A stretch of 64,000 nucleotides of DNA from an uncultured Gemmatimonadota bacterium (GTDB lineage Bacteria; Gemmatimonadota; Gemmatimonadetes; Gemmatimonadales; Gemmatimonadaceae), in contig CAIRYG010000014.1 in NCBI GenBank assembly GCA_903882745.1, positions 1 through 64,000 on the forward strand, written 5' to 3'. The notes beneath the pieces are model-generated. The model was given only the letters and a program-made list of their open reading frames with translations. It did not search any database and was not told where the DNA came from. The position numbers and the translations under genes were made by a program. This document shows positions 40,455 through 48,695 of this stretch, piece by piece; positions within the stretch are counted from its first letter, which is position 1, and each line of letters opens with the position of its first letter.

Positions 40455-40536
40455 GTGGCATCACCACGCGCACCTGCCGTCACCAGACGAATGCGCCGAA
40501 CATCGATTCATTGCCACCGATAGGCGGCCCAGCGAC

Positions 40537-41190
40537 TTAGCGGCGCGCGAGCAAGTCGGGGAGCGACGCGAGTGCGTCCAAGAGATACGTGGGATTGCTC
40601 GCCACCAGTTGTTCGCGCGAGAATGGTCCCCACAGCGCGGCAATCGTGTCGACGCCGGCGGCATTTCCTGAATACACGTCGTGCGGAGAGTCCCCGACGA
40701 ACACGGCTTCGTCGGCACGCACATGGAGCAGCTCGAGCGCGAGCAGCACTGGCTCCGGCGCCGGTTTATGCTTGGTCACACTGTCTGCGCCAACGAGCAC
40801 CGGCAGAAAGGGCGCCATCCCAGTGAAATCCAGCGCCTCCTGTGCGAGCATGTTCCCTTTGGAGGTCACGAGTGCCATCGCGAGCCCGCGGCTCTGGAGT
40901 TCACGGAGCACGGGGAGCGAGTCGGGGAAGGCACGCGCCAGTAGCTGGTGCTGCTCCTTTTGGTGCAAGCGATACCGGTCACGAAGCGCAATCAGCTCGT
41001 CGTCGGTCCGCGTGTACGCTCCCAGTTGCTTGATCAGCGGGGTTCCGATGCCCGCGATCCAGTCTTCCGTGGTCGGATGTGGGCCTTCAAACCCTTCAAA
41101 GGCATACCGCATGCAGGCCAACAGAAGCGCGATAGAGTCAAACAGGGTGCCGTCGAGATCGAACAGGACGGCTTTCAGCGGAGGGCGCAT
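40537..41190 (-). CDS. HAD-superfamily phosphatase (phosphoglycolate-phosphatase-like)
   Basis: Haloacid-dehalogenase-fold hydrolase of 217 residues with an alpha-helical cap (subfamily IA). Motif I is VLFDLDGTLFDS near residue 8, motif II VTSKGN near residue 108, motif III Lys in KHKPAPEPV near residue 143, and motif IV VFVGDSPHDVYSGNAAG near residue 162. The likely substrate is a small phosphate ester (phosphoglycolate, pyrophosphate or sugar phosphate), not distinguishable here. It is on the same strand as the upstream glycosyltransferase (31-bp gap) and the downstream methyltransferase (91-bp gap). Confidence 0.9.
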   Translation of the reverse strand: MRPPLKAVLFDLDGTLFDSIALLLACMRYAFEGFEGPHPTTEDWIAGIGTPLIKQLGAYTRTDDELIALRDRYRLHQKEQHQLLARAFPDSLPVLRELQSRGLAMALVTSKGNMLAQEALDFTGMAPFLPVLVGADSVTKHKPAPEPVLLALELLHVRADEAVFVGDSPHDVYSGNAAGVDTIAALWGPFSREQLVASNPTYLLDALASLPDLLARR

Positions 41191-41221
41191 CCCTCAAAGC
41201 TAATCGGTTGAGCAGCACCGC

Positions 41222-42379
41222 TCAGCGTGAGACGTATTGGCGTCCCTTCCACTCCACGCGCTGACCTCGCCAGGACGCCGACGCAAAGATCCAGAATAGC
41301 ACCGCACTCGCCATCGGATTCAGCCAGATGTACCACAGCGATTGCTTGGCCTGGAGGTAGGGCGGAATCCAGCCGAGCGAGGTAAAGAGGTAGGCCGCGA
41401 GGGCCCACCACCCGACCGCAGCCGGGAGAACTCCCGCCACAGCGAGCAGGCCCGCCACAGGAGCCACGAGTTCCCAGAGTGGCGGGAGCGGAAAGAGGAC
41501 GCGCAGCACGCGTTGTCCCATTGGTCCGAGGGGGAGTGTGTCGCGCCCACCGGCCCAGACGTTCTTTCCCCAGCCGCGAATGATGTCGCCAAGTCCCGAA
41601 TACATGCGTGTGAAGAGATGTTCGATGCCTGTGACCATCTGCACGCTCATCCCCGCCCGCGTCACGGCTTGGCCGAGCATCAAATCTTCTCCCACATGCG
41701 AACGCACGGCGGCATGTTGTCCCACGCGATCGTAGGCCTCGCGGGTAATCATCAGGTATTGCCCGTTCGCCACCTTGCCGTATGGTGACTTGGCGCGGCT
41801 GATCGTTTCTGACCCACCGAAACGCGTCAGGAGCAGCATAAAAATGTGCGGCTGCACGAGCTTCTCCCAGAAGCTTTCCATCAGTTGCTGTCCCGCGACG
41901 CTGAGCAGGTCGGCGCCGCGGATGCGCCGCGCATTTACCGCACGGGGAAGGCACTCGGGGCCGTGTCGCGTGTCGGCGTCGGTGAAGAGCAAAATCTGTC
42001 CGCTCGCCAACGCGGCCCCGTTCTGACAGGCCCACTGTTTGCCGAACCACCCCTCGGGGAGATCGGGATTCGTAAGGACCCGTGCGCGCGGATCGTTTGC
42101 AGCGACGCGACGCGCGATGTCTCCCGTGCCGTCGGTCGAGTGATCGTCCACGACAATCAGCTCAAATCGCGGATGCTGCGAGGCCAGAATACTGCGCATA
42201 CAGCCTTCGATGTGCACCGCTTCGTTTCGCGCGGGAAGCACAATCGACACCGACTCGGTATCGTCGCCAACCGGTAGCGGATACCGGTCGAGTTCAGTCG
42301 AGTCACTCACCCGCCAGAGGACAAACAACGGCACCAGCGCCCAGGGAAGCGCAGCAACAAGAATCCAACCGGTCGACAT
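41222..42379 (-). CDS. Membrane-anchored family 2 glycosyltransferase
   Basis: GT-A glycosyltransferase of 385 residues. A short N-terminal membrane segment is followed by SVSIVLPARNEAVHIEGCMR, the nucleotide-binding IVVDDHSTDGTGDIA, the DxD-type LLFTDADTRHGP near residue 130, acceptor-side VGEDLMLGQAV near residue 228 and IIRGWGKNVWAG. Three or four C-terminal helices close the chain. The architecture matches enzymes glycosylating carotenoids or hopanoids (CrtQ/HpnB-like), which is a guess at substrate class. Its ATG shares one base with the stop codon of the symporter gene (TAATG), so translation is coupled to it. Confidence 0.86.
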   Translation of the reverse strand: MSTGWILVAALPWALVPLFVLWRVSDSTELDRYPLPVGDDTESVSIVLPARNEAVHIEGCMRSILASQHPRFELIVVDDHSTDGTGDIARRVAANDPRARVLTNPDLPEGWFGKQWACQNGAALASGQILLFTDADTRHGPECLPRAVNARRIRGADLLSVAGQQLMESFWEKLVQPHIFMLLLTRFGGSETISRAKSPYGKVANGQYLMITREAYDRVGQHAAVRSHVGEDLMLGQAVTRAGMSVQMVTGIEHLFTRMYSGLGDIIRGWGKNVWAGGRDTLPLGPMGQRVLRVLFPLPPLWELVAPVAGLLAVAGVLPAAVGWWALAAYLFTSLGWIPPYLQAKQSLWYIWLNPMASAVLFWIFASASWRGQRVEWKGRQYVSR

Positions 42380-43641
42380 TACGCGTTCTGGTCTGTGGGA
42401 GTCGGCGAGGAGCGGCGGCCCAGCAAGGCCGCGACCGCCATATCCGCGGTGACGTTGGTCGTGGTCCGGAACATGTCTGGGATCGTATCCACACCGAGCA
42501 GAATCCCCATGCCGGCCGGCGGGAGCCCCGCGGACATGAGCACTGGGACCATCATGAGAATCGAGCCGCCCGGAATTCCTGGCACGGACAGCGTCGTGAC
42601 GACGCTTGTGATGGCAATCGTGGCGAGTTGCGCAGGGCTGAGCGCGACATCGTAGAGCCGCGCCACGAAAATTGCGCCAATCGTCTGGCCAATCGCCGCG
42701 CCGCAGCGGAACAACGCCACCGCGAGCGGCAGGAGGAAACTCGTGACTCGCTCATCGAGTTGTAGGCGATCGCGTGCACTGTCGAGCATGGCGGGTAGTG
42801 CCGCCAGCGACGATCGCGACGAGAAGGCCACCGCTTGGCCCGGCAGTGCCCCGCGCGCAAAGGCCCGCAGCGACACCCCGCCGAAGAGGACCACCACCGG
42901 ATACAGCACCACCACACAAAACAGCACCGACGCCCCACTCACGAGCCCCACATACGTCACCAGCGCACCGATTGCCGCCACACCGAGTTTGGCGCCGAGG
43001 GCGATCGCCAGAGCCAACACGCCAATTGGCGCGGCCGCGAGCACCCACCGCACCAGCATCAGTGATGTGCTTTCCACGCCGCGGAGCGCACCCAGGAGCG
43101 CCGAGCGCGGCCCGTCCTGCACGCGCGTCAGGGCCGCCCCAAAGGCCAAGGCAAAGACGATCAACGGCAGCATCGCGCCGTCGGACGCCGCCTTGATCGG
43201 ATTGGTCGGTACCAGATCGACAATGAACTGCGCTACCGTCGGGATGGCCTTGGCGCTCTCGAGGATCGCACCGCCGCTCGCCGCGGCATGTTCGCGAAGC
43301 GAGGCAGCCGCGGCCGGATCAATCGCCAACATTGCCACTACCGGGGGGCCGGCAATCACCCCGAGCACCGCTGCCACCGAGAGCAACACCAGGAAAAGCA
43401 CCATCGCGCGCACGCCAATCCGCCCGACCGTTCGGACATCCTCCGCGCCGCCCACCGCCAGAATGAGCGTCGAGAGCACGAGCGGTACGATCGTCATGCG
43501 GATTGCCGACACCCAGAGTGCGCCAATTGGATCAGCAATCGTCGCAATCACCTCGAGCCCTGGGATCGCGTGCGCCGCAATGCCAAGCCCAATGGCGAGG
43601 CCCACCACCAGGGCCAGAAGTACCCGAATCGCAAGAGACAT
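42379..43641 (-). CDS. Dicarboxylate/amino acid:cation symporter (DAACS family)
   Basis: Sodium- or proton-coupled glutamate/dicarboxylate symporter of 420 residues with the GltPh fold. It has eight membrane helices and two re-entrant hairpins: the HP1 serine-rich SSRSSLAALPAMLDSA near residue 265, the HP2 TTLSVPGIPGGSILMMVPVL near residue 340 and the TM8 substrate-site VDTIPDMFRTTTNVTADMAV near residue 375. ATG 43641 was chosen because it directly precedes TM1. Codons further upstream read into the divergent rhodanese gene. It is the first gene of the leftward run symporter, glycosyltransferase, HAD. Confidence 0.9.
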   Translation of the reverse strand: MSLAIRVLLALVVGLAIGLGIAAHAIPGLEVIATIADPIGALWVSAIRMTIVPLVLSTLILAVGGAEDVRTVGRIGVRAMVLFLVLLSVAAVLGVIAGPPVVAMLAIDPAAAASLREHAAASGGAILESAKAIPTVAQFIVDLVPTNPIKAASDGAMLPLIVFALAFGAALTRVQDGPRSALLGALRGVESTSLMLVRWVLAAAPIGVLALAIALGAKLGVAAIGALVTYVGLVSGASVLFCVVVLYPVVVLFGGVSLRAFARGALPGQAVAFSSRSSLAALPAMLDSARDRLQLDERVTSFLLPLAVALFRCGAAIGQTIGAIFVARLYDVALSPAQLATIAITSVVTTLSVPGIPGGSILMMVPVLMSAGLPPAGMGILLGVDTIPDMFRTTTNVTADMAVAALLGRRSSPTPTDQNA

Positions 43642-43705
43642 AGCCTCCAAGCTACGGCGCGCACCATATTTCAGATACTCCCCGACTCTCCACCCAGCGA
43701 GCATC

Positions 43706-44068
43706 ATGACCCATAAGACCGGTTCCGACCTCATCAGCGACGCCAAGACCCGCATCCGTGAAGTCAGCGCGAAAGAGGTGCAGGGGATGCTCGCCGGAAG
43801 CGCCACCGTCATCTATCTCGACGTGCGCGAACCCTCCGAATGGAATCTGGGTCGCCTGCCGGGAGCGATGCACATCCCCCGCGGAACGCTCGAGACCAAA
43901 GTCGAGGCGATGATTCCTCGCGATGCAACCGTCATGATCTACTGCGCTGGCGGAAATCGCTCGGCGCTCGCCGCCGACACGATGCAACAGATGGGCTATA
44001 CCGACGTCTGCTCAATGGCAGGCGGCTGGCGCGATTGGATCATGGCCGGAGGAGCGGTCGAGGGATGA
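43706..44068 (+). CDS. Rhodanese-like domain protein
   Basis: Single-domain sulfurtransferase of 120 residues. It has the fold landmarks VIYLDVREPSEWNLGRLPGA and the active-site loop YCAGGNRSALAA with the catalytic Cys, which would carry a persulfide. The terminal MAGGWRDWIMAGG is typical of GlpE/PspE-like proteins. ATG 43706 is preferred. The very long open frame upstream is antisense to the symporter gene. The stop overlaps the Nudix start (ATGA), and the Nudix stop overlaps the PAP2 start (GTGA), giving a coupled three-gene operon. Confidence 0.9.
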   Translation: MTHKTGSDLISDAKTRIREVSAKEVQGMLAGSATVIYLDVREPSEWNLGRLPGAMHIPRGTLETKVEAMIPRDATVMIYCAGGNRSALAADTMQQMGYTDVCSMAGGWRDWIMAGGAVEG

Positions 44069-44667
44069 CCGCCGCAGGCGCCTCCGCCGCAGAGCGACTG
44101 GCGCGCATTATCGGCGCGGTGCGCCGGCATGAGCCCACGCGCGAAACGCGCGAGGAACCGTTCTGGGAAGCCGCGGTCGCGTTGATCCTGCGCATCAATG
44201 CACAGGAGCAACTCGAGGTGCTCTTCATCAAGCGCGCGACCCGTGAGGGAGATCCCTGGAGCGGCCAGATTGCGCTCCCGGGTGGGCGTTTCGACGCGAC
44301 CGACGCCTCACTCGAACACACCGCCATCCGCGAAACACTCGAGGAAGTCCAACTCGACCTTCGCGTGCACGGCACCATCCTCGGCGCGCTCAACGAACTG
44401 CGCCCGCGTACCCCAATCCTTCCCCCCGTGATCGTGCGTCCGTTCGTCGCCGTGGTCGGTGCCGACGCGCCGGTGGGTGGGAGTGACGAAGTCGCCGCGA
44501 CCTTCTGGGTCTCGCTCGACCTCCTCTTCGATCCGGCCTCCGCACGCGAGACCGATATCGTCGTGCGCGGTCACCCGCTGCGGCGCCCTGCGATTCATTT
44601 CGGTGAGCACGCCATCTGGGGCCTCACCGAGTACATCCTCCGCTCCTTCGAACCCATCGCCGCGTGA
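44065..44667 (+). CDS. NudL-like CoA pyrophosphatase (Nudix hydrolase)
   Basis: Nudix hydrolase of 200 residues of the CoA-diphosphatase type, splitting CoA or its derivatives into phosphopantetheine and 3',5'-ADP. It shows the NudL pattern LEVLFIKRATREGDPWSGQI followed by ALPGGRFDATDASLEHTAIR and ETLEEVQLDL, the Nudix box with its Arg-Glu and Glu-Glu metal ligands. The C-terminal part has PPVIVRPFVAVV. The start ATG 44065 overlaps the rhodanese stop, and the end overlaps the PAP2 start. Confidence 0.88.
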   Translation: MTAAGASAAERLARIIGAVRRHEPTRETREEPFWEAAVALILRINAQEQLEVLFIKRATREGDPWSGQIALPGGRFDATDASLEHTAIRETLEEVQLDLRVHGTILGALNELRPRTPILPPVIVRPFVAVVGADAPVGGSDEVAATFWVSLDLLFDPASARETDIVVRGHPLRRPAIHFGEHAIWGLTEYILRSFEPIAA

Positions 44668-45296
44668 GCTACTCCGCTGACTACGCTCGGCGCTCGCTCG
44701 GCGTGCGTGCTGCTGCAGCGCTCGCCATCACGCTGGCCTTCCTCCTGATTCCCGCGCTCGCGGATCAGTGGGTGTTCGCCCACTGGTCAAACCCCAATGT
44801 GTACGGCACCGAGTGGGGGCGCCTCCTGCGGGTCATGGGATGGTGGCCCACATGGCTGATTGCCGCCGCTGCGGTGTTTCTGCAGCAGCGAGGTGGCGAC
44901 CCCGCCCGTGCAAGACGCAACGCGTGGTTACTCGTGGGCTCACCGGCACTCGCCGGAATCATCTGTGAAGTGCTAAAGCTCACCATCCGACGTGAGCGCC
45001 CTGGGCTGTGGAACGGTGAGTCGGTCTTCCGCGCCTTCGCTGATCACCCATGGAGCACTGCGGGACTCGCCACGCCGAGTTCACATACGATGGTCGCGTT
45101 CGGCGCGCTCGCCATGATGGCGCGTCTTTTTCCGCGTGCGCGTTGGATTTGGTATGCGCTCGCGTGGGGGTGTGGCGTCACGCGTATGCTTGATCACGCG
45201 CACTTCGTGAGTGATGTGACCTTTGCCGCCATACTTGGCTGGGCTGTGGCGTGGGGACTCTGGATGCATTTCGTCCCGAAAAGCGAAGCGGCGTAG
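44664..45296 (+). CDS. PAP2-superfamily membrane phosphatase
   Basis: Membrane acid phosphatase of 210 residues acting on lipid phosphates, such as undecaprenyl pyrophosphate or phosphatidic acid. The three phosphatase motifs are present: KLTIRRERPG near residue 108, PSSHTM near residue 137 (usually PSGH) and TRMLDHAHFVSDV near residue 172 with the catalytic His. Five or six hydrophobic segments are visible. The start is GTG 44664, overlapping the Nudix stop. The last codons lie in a strong hairpin shared with the convergent S9 peptidase gene. Confidence 0.88.
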   Translation: MSYSADYARRSLGVRAAAALAITLAFLLIPALADQWVFAHWSNPNVYGTEWGRLLRVMGWWPTWLIAAAAVFLQQRGGDPARARRNAWLLVGSPALAGIICEVLKLTIRRERPGLWNGESVFRAFADHPWSTAGLATPSSHTMVAFGALAMMARLFPRARWIWYALAWGCGVTRMLDHAHFVSDVTFAAILGWAVAWGLWMHFVPKSEAA

Positions 45297-45326
45297 CGCT
45301 GGCTCGAAGGCCGACGCTACGCCGCT
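45287..45326. terminator. Bidirectional terminator hairpin
   Basis: AGCGGCGTAGCG (45287-45298) and CGCTACGCCGCT (45315-45326) are perfect 12-bp arms with a 16-base loop that can pair further (GGC/GCC). It overlaps the PAP2 stop codon and lies 18 bp from the convergent S9 peptidase stop. Confidence 0.75.
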
Positions 45327-45344
45327 CCTATTCATAGCAGCGAA

Positions 45345-48300
45345 CTAGGGCACGATCTTTGGTGGCGTCGGTGCCGTCTTCGGATCGACCATCGGGCGAC
45401 GATCCTTCAGATGTTCTTCCATCTTGAGGCGGGGTACGCCGTCCTTGAGCCATTCCGGCGCTGGCTGATCGCGCAGGAAGGTGTCGAACCACTCCGTCAT
45501 GCGAAGGTTGTAGTCCTTCATGTTTGCCGGCCGCGCCAGGCCGTGGTTCTCACCCACGTACTCGAGCAGGACGACGTCCTTGCCGAGCTGGCGCAGGTGA
45601 TTGTAGTACGTGATCCCCTGGTTGAAATCGACCGCGCCGTCACGATCGTTATGCAGCATCATGAAAGGAATGCTCAGATTCTGCGCGAAGTTCTGTGGGG
45701 AGTTGCGAATGTAGGCATCGGGCACGTCGTTCGGTCCGCCCGTGAAACGTCCCTGGCTCGAGATGAAGATCGAGGCATCGGTGCTTCCCGAGTTCCAGTA
45801 GATCGAGCCGAACATCGAGACCATGTCCGTCAGCGGCGCACCGGCCACGGCCGTCTTGAAGATCTTGGTCTGCGTCGTGATGAAGGTGGTCTGATAGCCG
45901 CCCCAGCTGTGTCCCTGGAGGCCGACACGCGCCGAGTCGATGATACCGCTGGCAATCGCAGCCTTCACCGCCGGCACCACGCACCACACCGCCGAACGGC
46001 CCGGTTCGTTGACCTTGTAGACGATGTCCGGCTTCAGGAAGGCATAGCCGCGCGAGGTGTACACACTCGGATTCGAGTAGCGCGTTGCGTTCGGCTCCGT
46101 GTACACGTTGTACTCCTGCGAGAGCTTCTCGTAGATGTACGTGAGCATCGGATACTTCTTCCCCTTCTCGTAGCCCGCGGGGAGGTAGAGCACCGCTTGG
46201 TGCTTGCCGAGTCCGTTGTCGCAGCTGTATTCGATGAGGCGAGCGCCGGGCGTCCAGGCGACCTCCTTTTGCTGCGGGTTGGCATCGGTCAGGCGACGTT
46301 CGTTGGTGAGCCCCGCGTCGGCGGCGTACCAATCCGGGTACTTCACAACCGTCTGGCGGCTGAAGACCCAGGTGTCGGAATCGCGCGCCTTACGATAGCT
46401 GACCTTGGCGTCTTCGAACGTGATGGCCTTGGCGCCGCCCTTCATCGGATCAACCTGCGCGAGCCCTTCCTTCTTGGTCCACTCGCCGTAGGTCTGGAAA
46501 TAGAGCGGCTTGCTGGGGTCAATCGAACCACGGTCGCGCGGATCAAAGAGCAGGCGCGCCTGATACTTGATCTGATCCTTGGCGCCATTGGCGGTGATGT
46601 TCACGGCACTGCCGCCGTTGGTCGGAATGCGCCACACATCCCAGTTGTCGCGGATGTACACATTGTTGCCGTCTTTCGTCCAACCAACCAGTGCGCCGTT
46701 GATCGCGGGCTTCACCTGATTGTGATCGTCTTCGATGTTCCAGAACTTCGTCGGGATTCCCGTCGAGATGGTCTTGGTCGAGCCGGCGGCGAAGTCGAAC
46801 AGCTTCCAGTCGCCGTTGTCGTAGTAGGCGTACTTGGAGTTGTCAGGCGCGAACGCTGGCGAGGCACCACCACCACGGCCGCCACCACCACCGTTTCCTG
46901 GGACCTTCTTCTGAATGAGCTTCCGCTCACCCGTGGCCACATTCACCGCGTACACATCGCGGAACACGAAGCCCTTGATGCCGGCATCGCGCTCGTAGTC
47001 GGCGATGTCTGTGCCAACGGCCCACGCATCCTTGGGTCCGATCGAGATGTCGCGCATGCGCGCATCGGTGAGCTGCACCACCTTCCCCTGCGCCACGTGG
47101 TACGCGGCCTGGTAGCTGAAGCTCTTGTCCTGCGCTTCCTGTACCTGCTGCTGCGCCTGCGGCCGCGCGTCCTTCCAATGCCACAGAATCAAGCTTGGCA
47201 CTTCGGCGTCCGTCTGCGGAGCGGCGGCGACCTGACCACCCGCGCCAGCACCCGGTGCAGTACCGCCTGGATTCGGAGGGGTGAAGCCGCCGCCGGTGGT
47301 GCGCGCGCGGGGCGGGCGCGGTTCGCGCAGCCCAAAGTAAATCACCTTCTGACCATCGCCCCACTCGAGCGCACGGTCGCTGCTCACGACGAGTCCCCCA
47401 CTGATGCCGGCGCTCTTGGCGCTGATCTCTATCGCCTTGCTGCCAGCAGCGGCGTGACTCCACGCCACAACGGTCGCGTCTTCGTCGCCGCCAGCGGTGT
47501 CGCTGACCACGCGGAGTGCGGCAATCGCGTCGGTCGAGTCGCCCCACACGATGCGGCGGTATGACGCCTTGGAGACGTCGAGCGACTTGGTGATGCCGGT
47601 CGAGAGCTGCCGGAGCTGCAGCGAGTTCCCCACTTGGTCCGCCGTGCTGATGGCGAGCGCGATCCAGTCACCGCTGTCATCGAACGCGAACTCCGAGACG
47701 TCGGTCACCACCGCCTGCGTGCCACCAGCGAGATTCACCAGTTCCAGCGTCGAGCCTGCGCCGCCAGCAGGCGCAGGTGCACCAGCCGCGCCACCGGCCG
47801 CGCCTCCCGCGCGCGGTGCATTGTGGTACACGGCGAGAATGTCCGATTTGTCACCGGCAAAGCGGAACGCGCGCACATTTTCGAACTCGCGCTTCGTACC
47901 GTCGGCAAGACTCACCACCGCCAACTTTGTTGGCGTATTCGCTGCCGGCGCGCCGCCTGCCGGAGCTGCAGCGCCACCGCCACGTCCGCCGCGTCCACCA
48001 CGTCCAGCAGCCGCGCCGCTCGCGTTCACCAAGAATGCGGCCCACTTATTGTTGCCCGAAATACCCACGCCACCCGCTCCACCGCGGCCACCGCCACCGG
48101 TGGCATCACCAACGGGAAAGCGCCACTCTTTTCCACCGGCGGAGGTCGGCCGGATCACCACATCGGCGTCTCCTTCGTTCGGAGCGATCGTGTAGGCAAA
48201 CCACTTGCCGTCATTCGAGAGGGCAGGGGAGCGAATCCCCTTCCAGGTGAGCATGTCGTTGAGCGTGAGCTGACGCCCAGCACTCGCCGGTGGGGTCCAC

Positions 48301-48467
48301 CTGGAGACCGGCTTGTCGTTGGCGGCCCCAAAGGGCATGGCGGCAAGTGGGTTGCCAGAGGCATTCGCGGTGTTGCTGGCAACGGGCGGCGCATTTTGTG
48401 CGCCAGCGGTCGCGATGGCCGCGCTCGACAACGCGAGCACGAATCGGGACAGAGCGGAAAGTCGCAT
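45345..48467 (-). CDS. Large exported S9 (prolyl oligopeptidase) family peptidase
   Basis: Secreted serine peptidase of 1040 residues. It has an N-terminal signal peptide (MRLSALSRFVLALSSAAIAT), then a long WD/PD40-like beta-propeller region interrupted by several Gly/Ala-rich loops (GGGGRGGAGG, GRGGRGGRGGG, PAPAGGAG), and a C-terminal alpha/beta-hydrolase domain. The catalytic Ser is in the nucleophile elbow GLQGHSWGGYQTTF near residue 870, Asp in MMLHNDRDGAVDFNQG near residue 955 and His in GENHGLARP near residue 990. Length and layout match the exported S9 group common in peptide-using soil bacteria. ATG 48467 opens a good signal peptide. ATG 48497 would add ten residues. It is monocistronic. 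Confidence 0.9.
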   Translation of the reverse strand: MRLSALSRFVLALSSAAIATAGAQNAPPVASNTANASGNPLAAMPFGAANDKPVSRWTPPASAGRQLTLNDMLTWKGIRSPALSNDGKWFAYTIAPNEGDADVVIRPTSAGGKEWRFPVGDATGGGGRGGAGGVGISGNNKWAAFLVNASGAAAGRGGRGGRGGGAAAPAGGAPAANTPTKLAVVSLADGTKREFENVRAFRFAGDKSDILAVYHNAPRAGGAAGGAAGAPAPAGGAGSTLELVNLAGGTQAVVTDVSEFAFDDSGDWIALAISTADQVGNSLQLRQLSTGITKSLDVSKASYRRIVWGDSTDAIAALRVVSDTAGGDEDATVVAWSHAAAGSKAIEISAKSAGISGGLVVSSDRALEWGDGQKVIYFGLREPRPPRARTTGGGFTPPNPGGTAPGAGAGGQVAAAPQTDAEVPSLILWHWKDARPQAQQQVQEAQDKSFSYQAAYHVAQGKVVQLTDARMRDISIGPKDAWAVGTDIADYERDAGIKGFVFRDVYAVNVATGERKLIQKKVPGNGGGGGRGGGASPAFAPDNSKYAYYDNGDWKLFDFAAGSTKTISTGIPTKFWNIEDDHNQVKPAINGALVGWTKDGNNVYIRDNWDVWRIPTNGGSAVNITANGAKDQIKYQARLLFDPRDRGSIDPSKPLYFQTYGEWTKKEGLAQVDPMKGGAKAITFEDAKVSYRKARDSDTWVFSRQTVVKYPDWYAADAGLTNERRLTDANPQQKEVAWTPGARLIEYSCDNGLGKHQAVLYLPAGYEKGKKYPMLTYIYEKLSQEYNVYTEPNATRYSNPSVYTSRGYAFLKPDIVYKVNEPGRSAVWCVVPAVKAAIASGIIDSARVGLQGHSWGGYQTTFITTQTKIFKTAVAGAPLTDMVSMFGSIYWNSGSTDASIFISSQGRFTGGPNDVPDAYIRNSPQNFAQNLSIPFMMLHNDRDGAVDFNQGITYYNHLRQLGKDVVLLEYVGENHGLARPANMKDYNLRMTEWFDTFLRDQPAPEWLKDGVPRLKMEEHLKDRRPMVDPKTAPTPPKIVP

Positions 48468-48574
48468 CGGGGAAATCCAGGGCTGAGGGACAGCCATAGA
48501 TGTACCGCCGTTCCCGCTTGTGCGGAAGGAGGCGGCAGTCCGAATGGTCGGGTGGCGTCGGCGATCGCTGCGCA

Positions 48575-48610
48575 GAGCGCCACGCCGAGCGCCACGGCGA
48601 GCGCCGCGCC
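48575..48610. repeat. 12-bp tandem repeat between the S9 peptidase and mntH
   Basis: Three imperfect copies of GAGCGCCACGGC (GAGCGCCACGCC, GAGCGCCACGGC, GAGCGCCGCGCC) lie in non-coding DNA of the 228-bp gap between divergent genes. Confidence 0.75.
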
Positions 48611-48671
48611 TCGGCTCGCCGTCGGTCTCTCGGTCGAAACCTTACCCAAGCCCCCTGTTGCTTGCGGAAAA

Positions 48672-48687
48672 GTTAGGATGTACTAAC
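48672..48687. promoter_or_regulatory. DtxR/MntR-like operator at the mntH promoter
   Basis: GTTAG-N6-CTAAC is a perfect 16-bp inverted repeat ending 8 bp before the mntH start. It resembles half-sites of DtxR-family boxes (TTAGG...CCTAA). A TTGCTT box 17 bp upstream of TACTAA puts the operator on the -10 region. The third gene of the operon encodes a DtxR-family regulator, so metal-dependent autoregulation is likely. Confidence 0.65.
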
Positions 48688-48695
48688 ATTCTGAC

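Noticed and set aside
45411-47564. 717-codon plus-strand frame opposite the large S9 peptidase
   Set aside because: It is antisense to a clearly conserved peptidase and its composition is typical of shadow frames.
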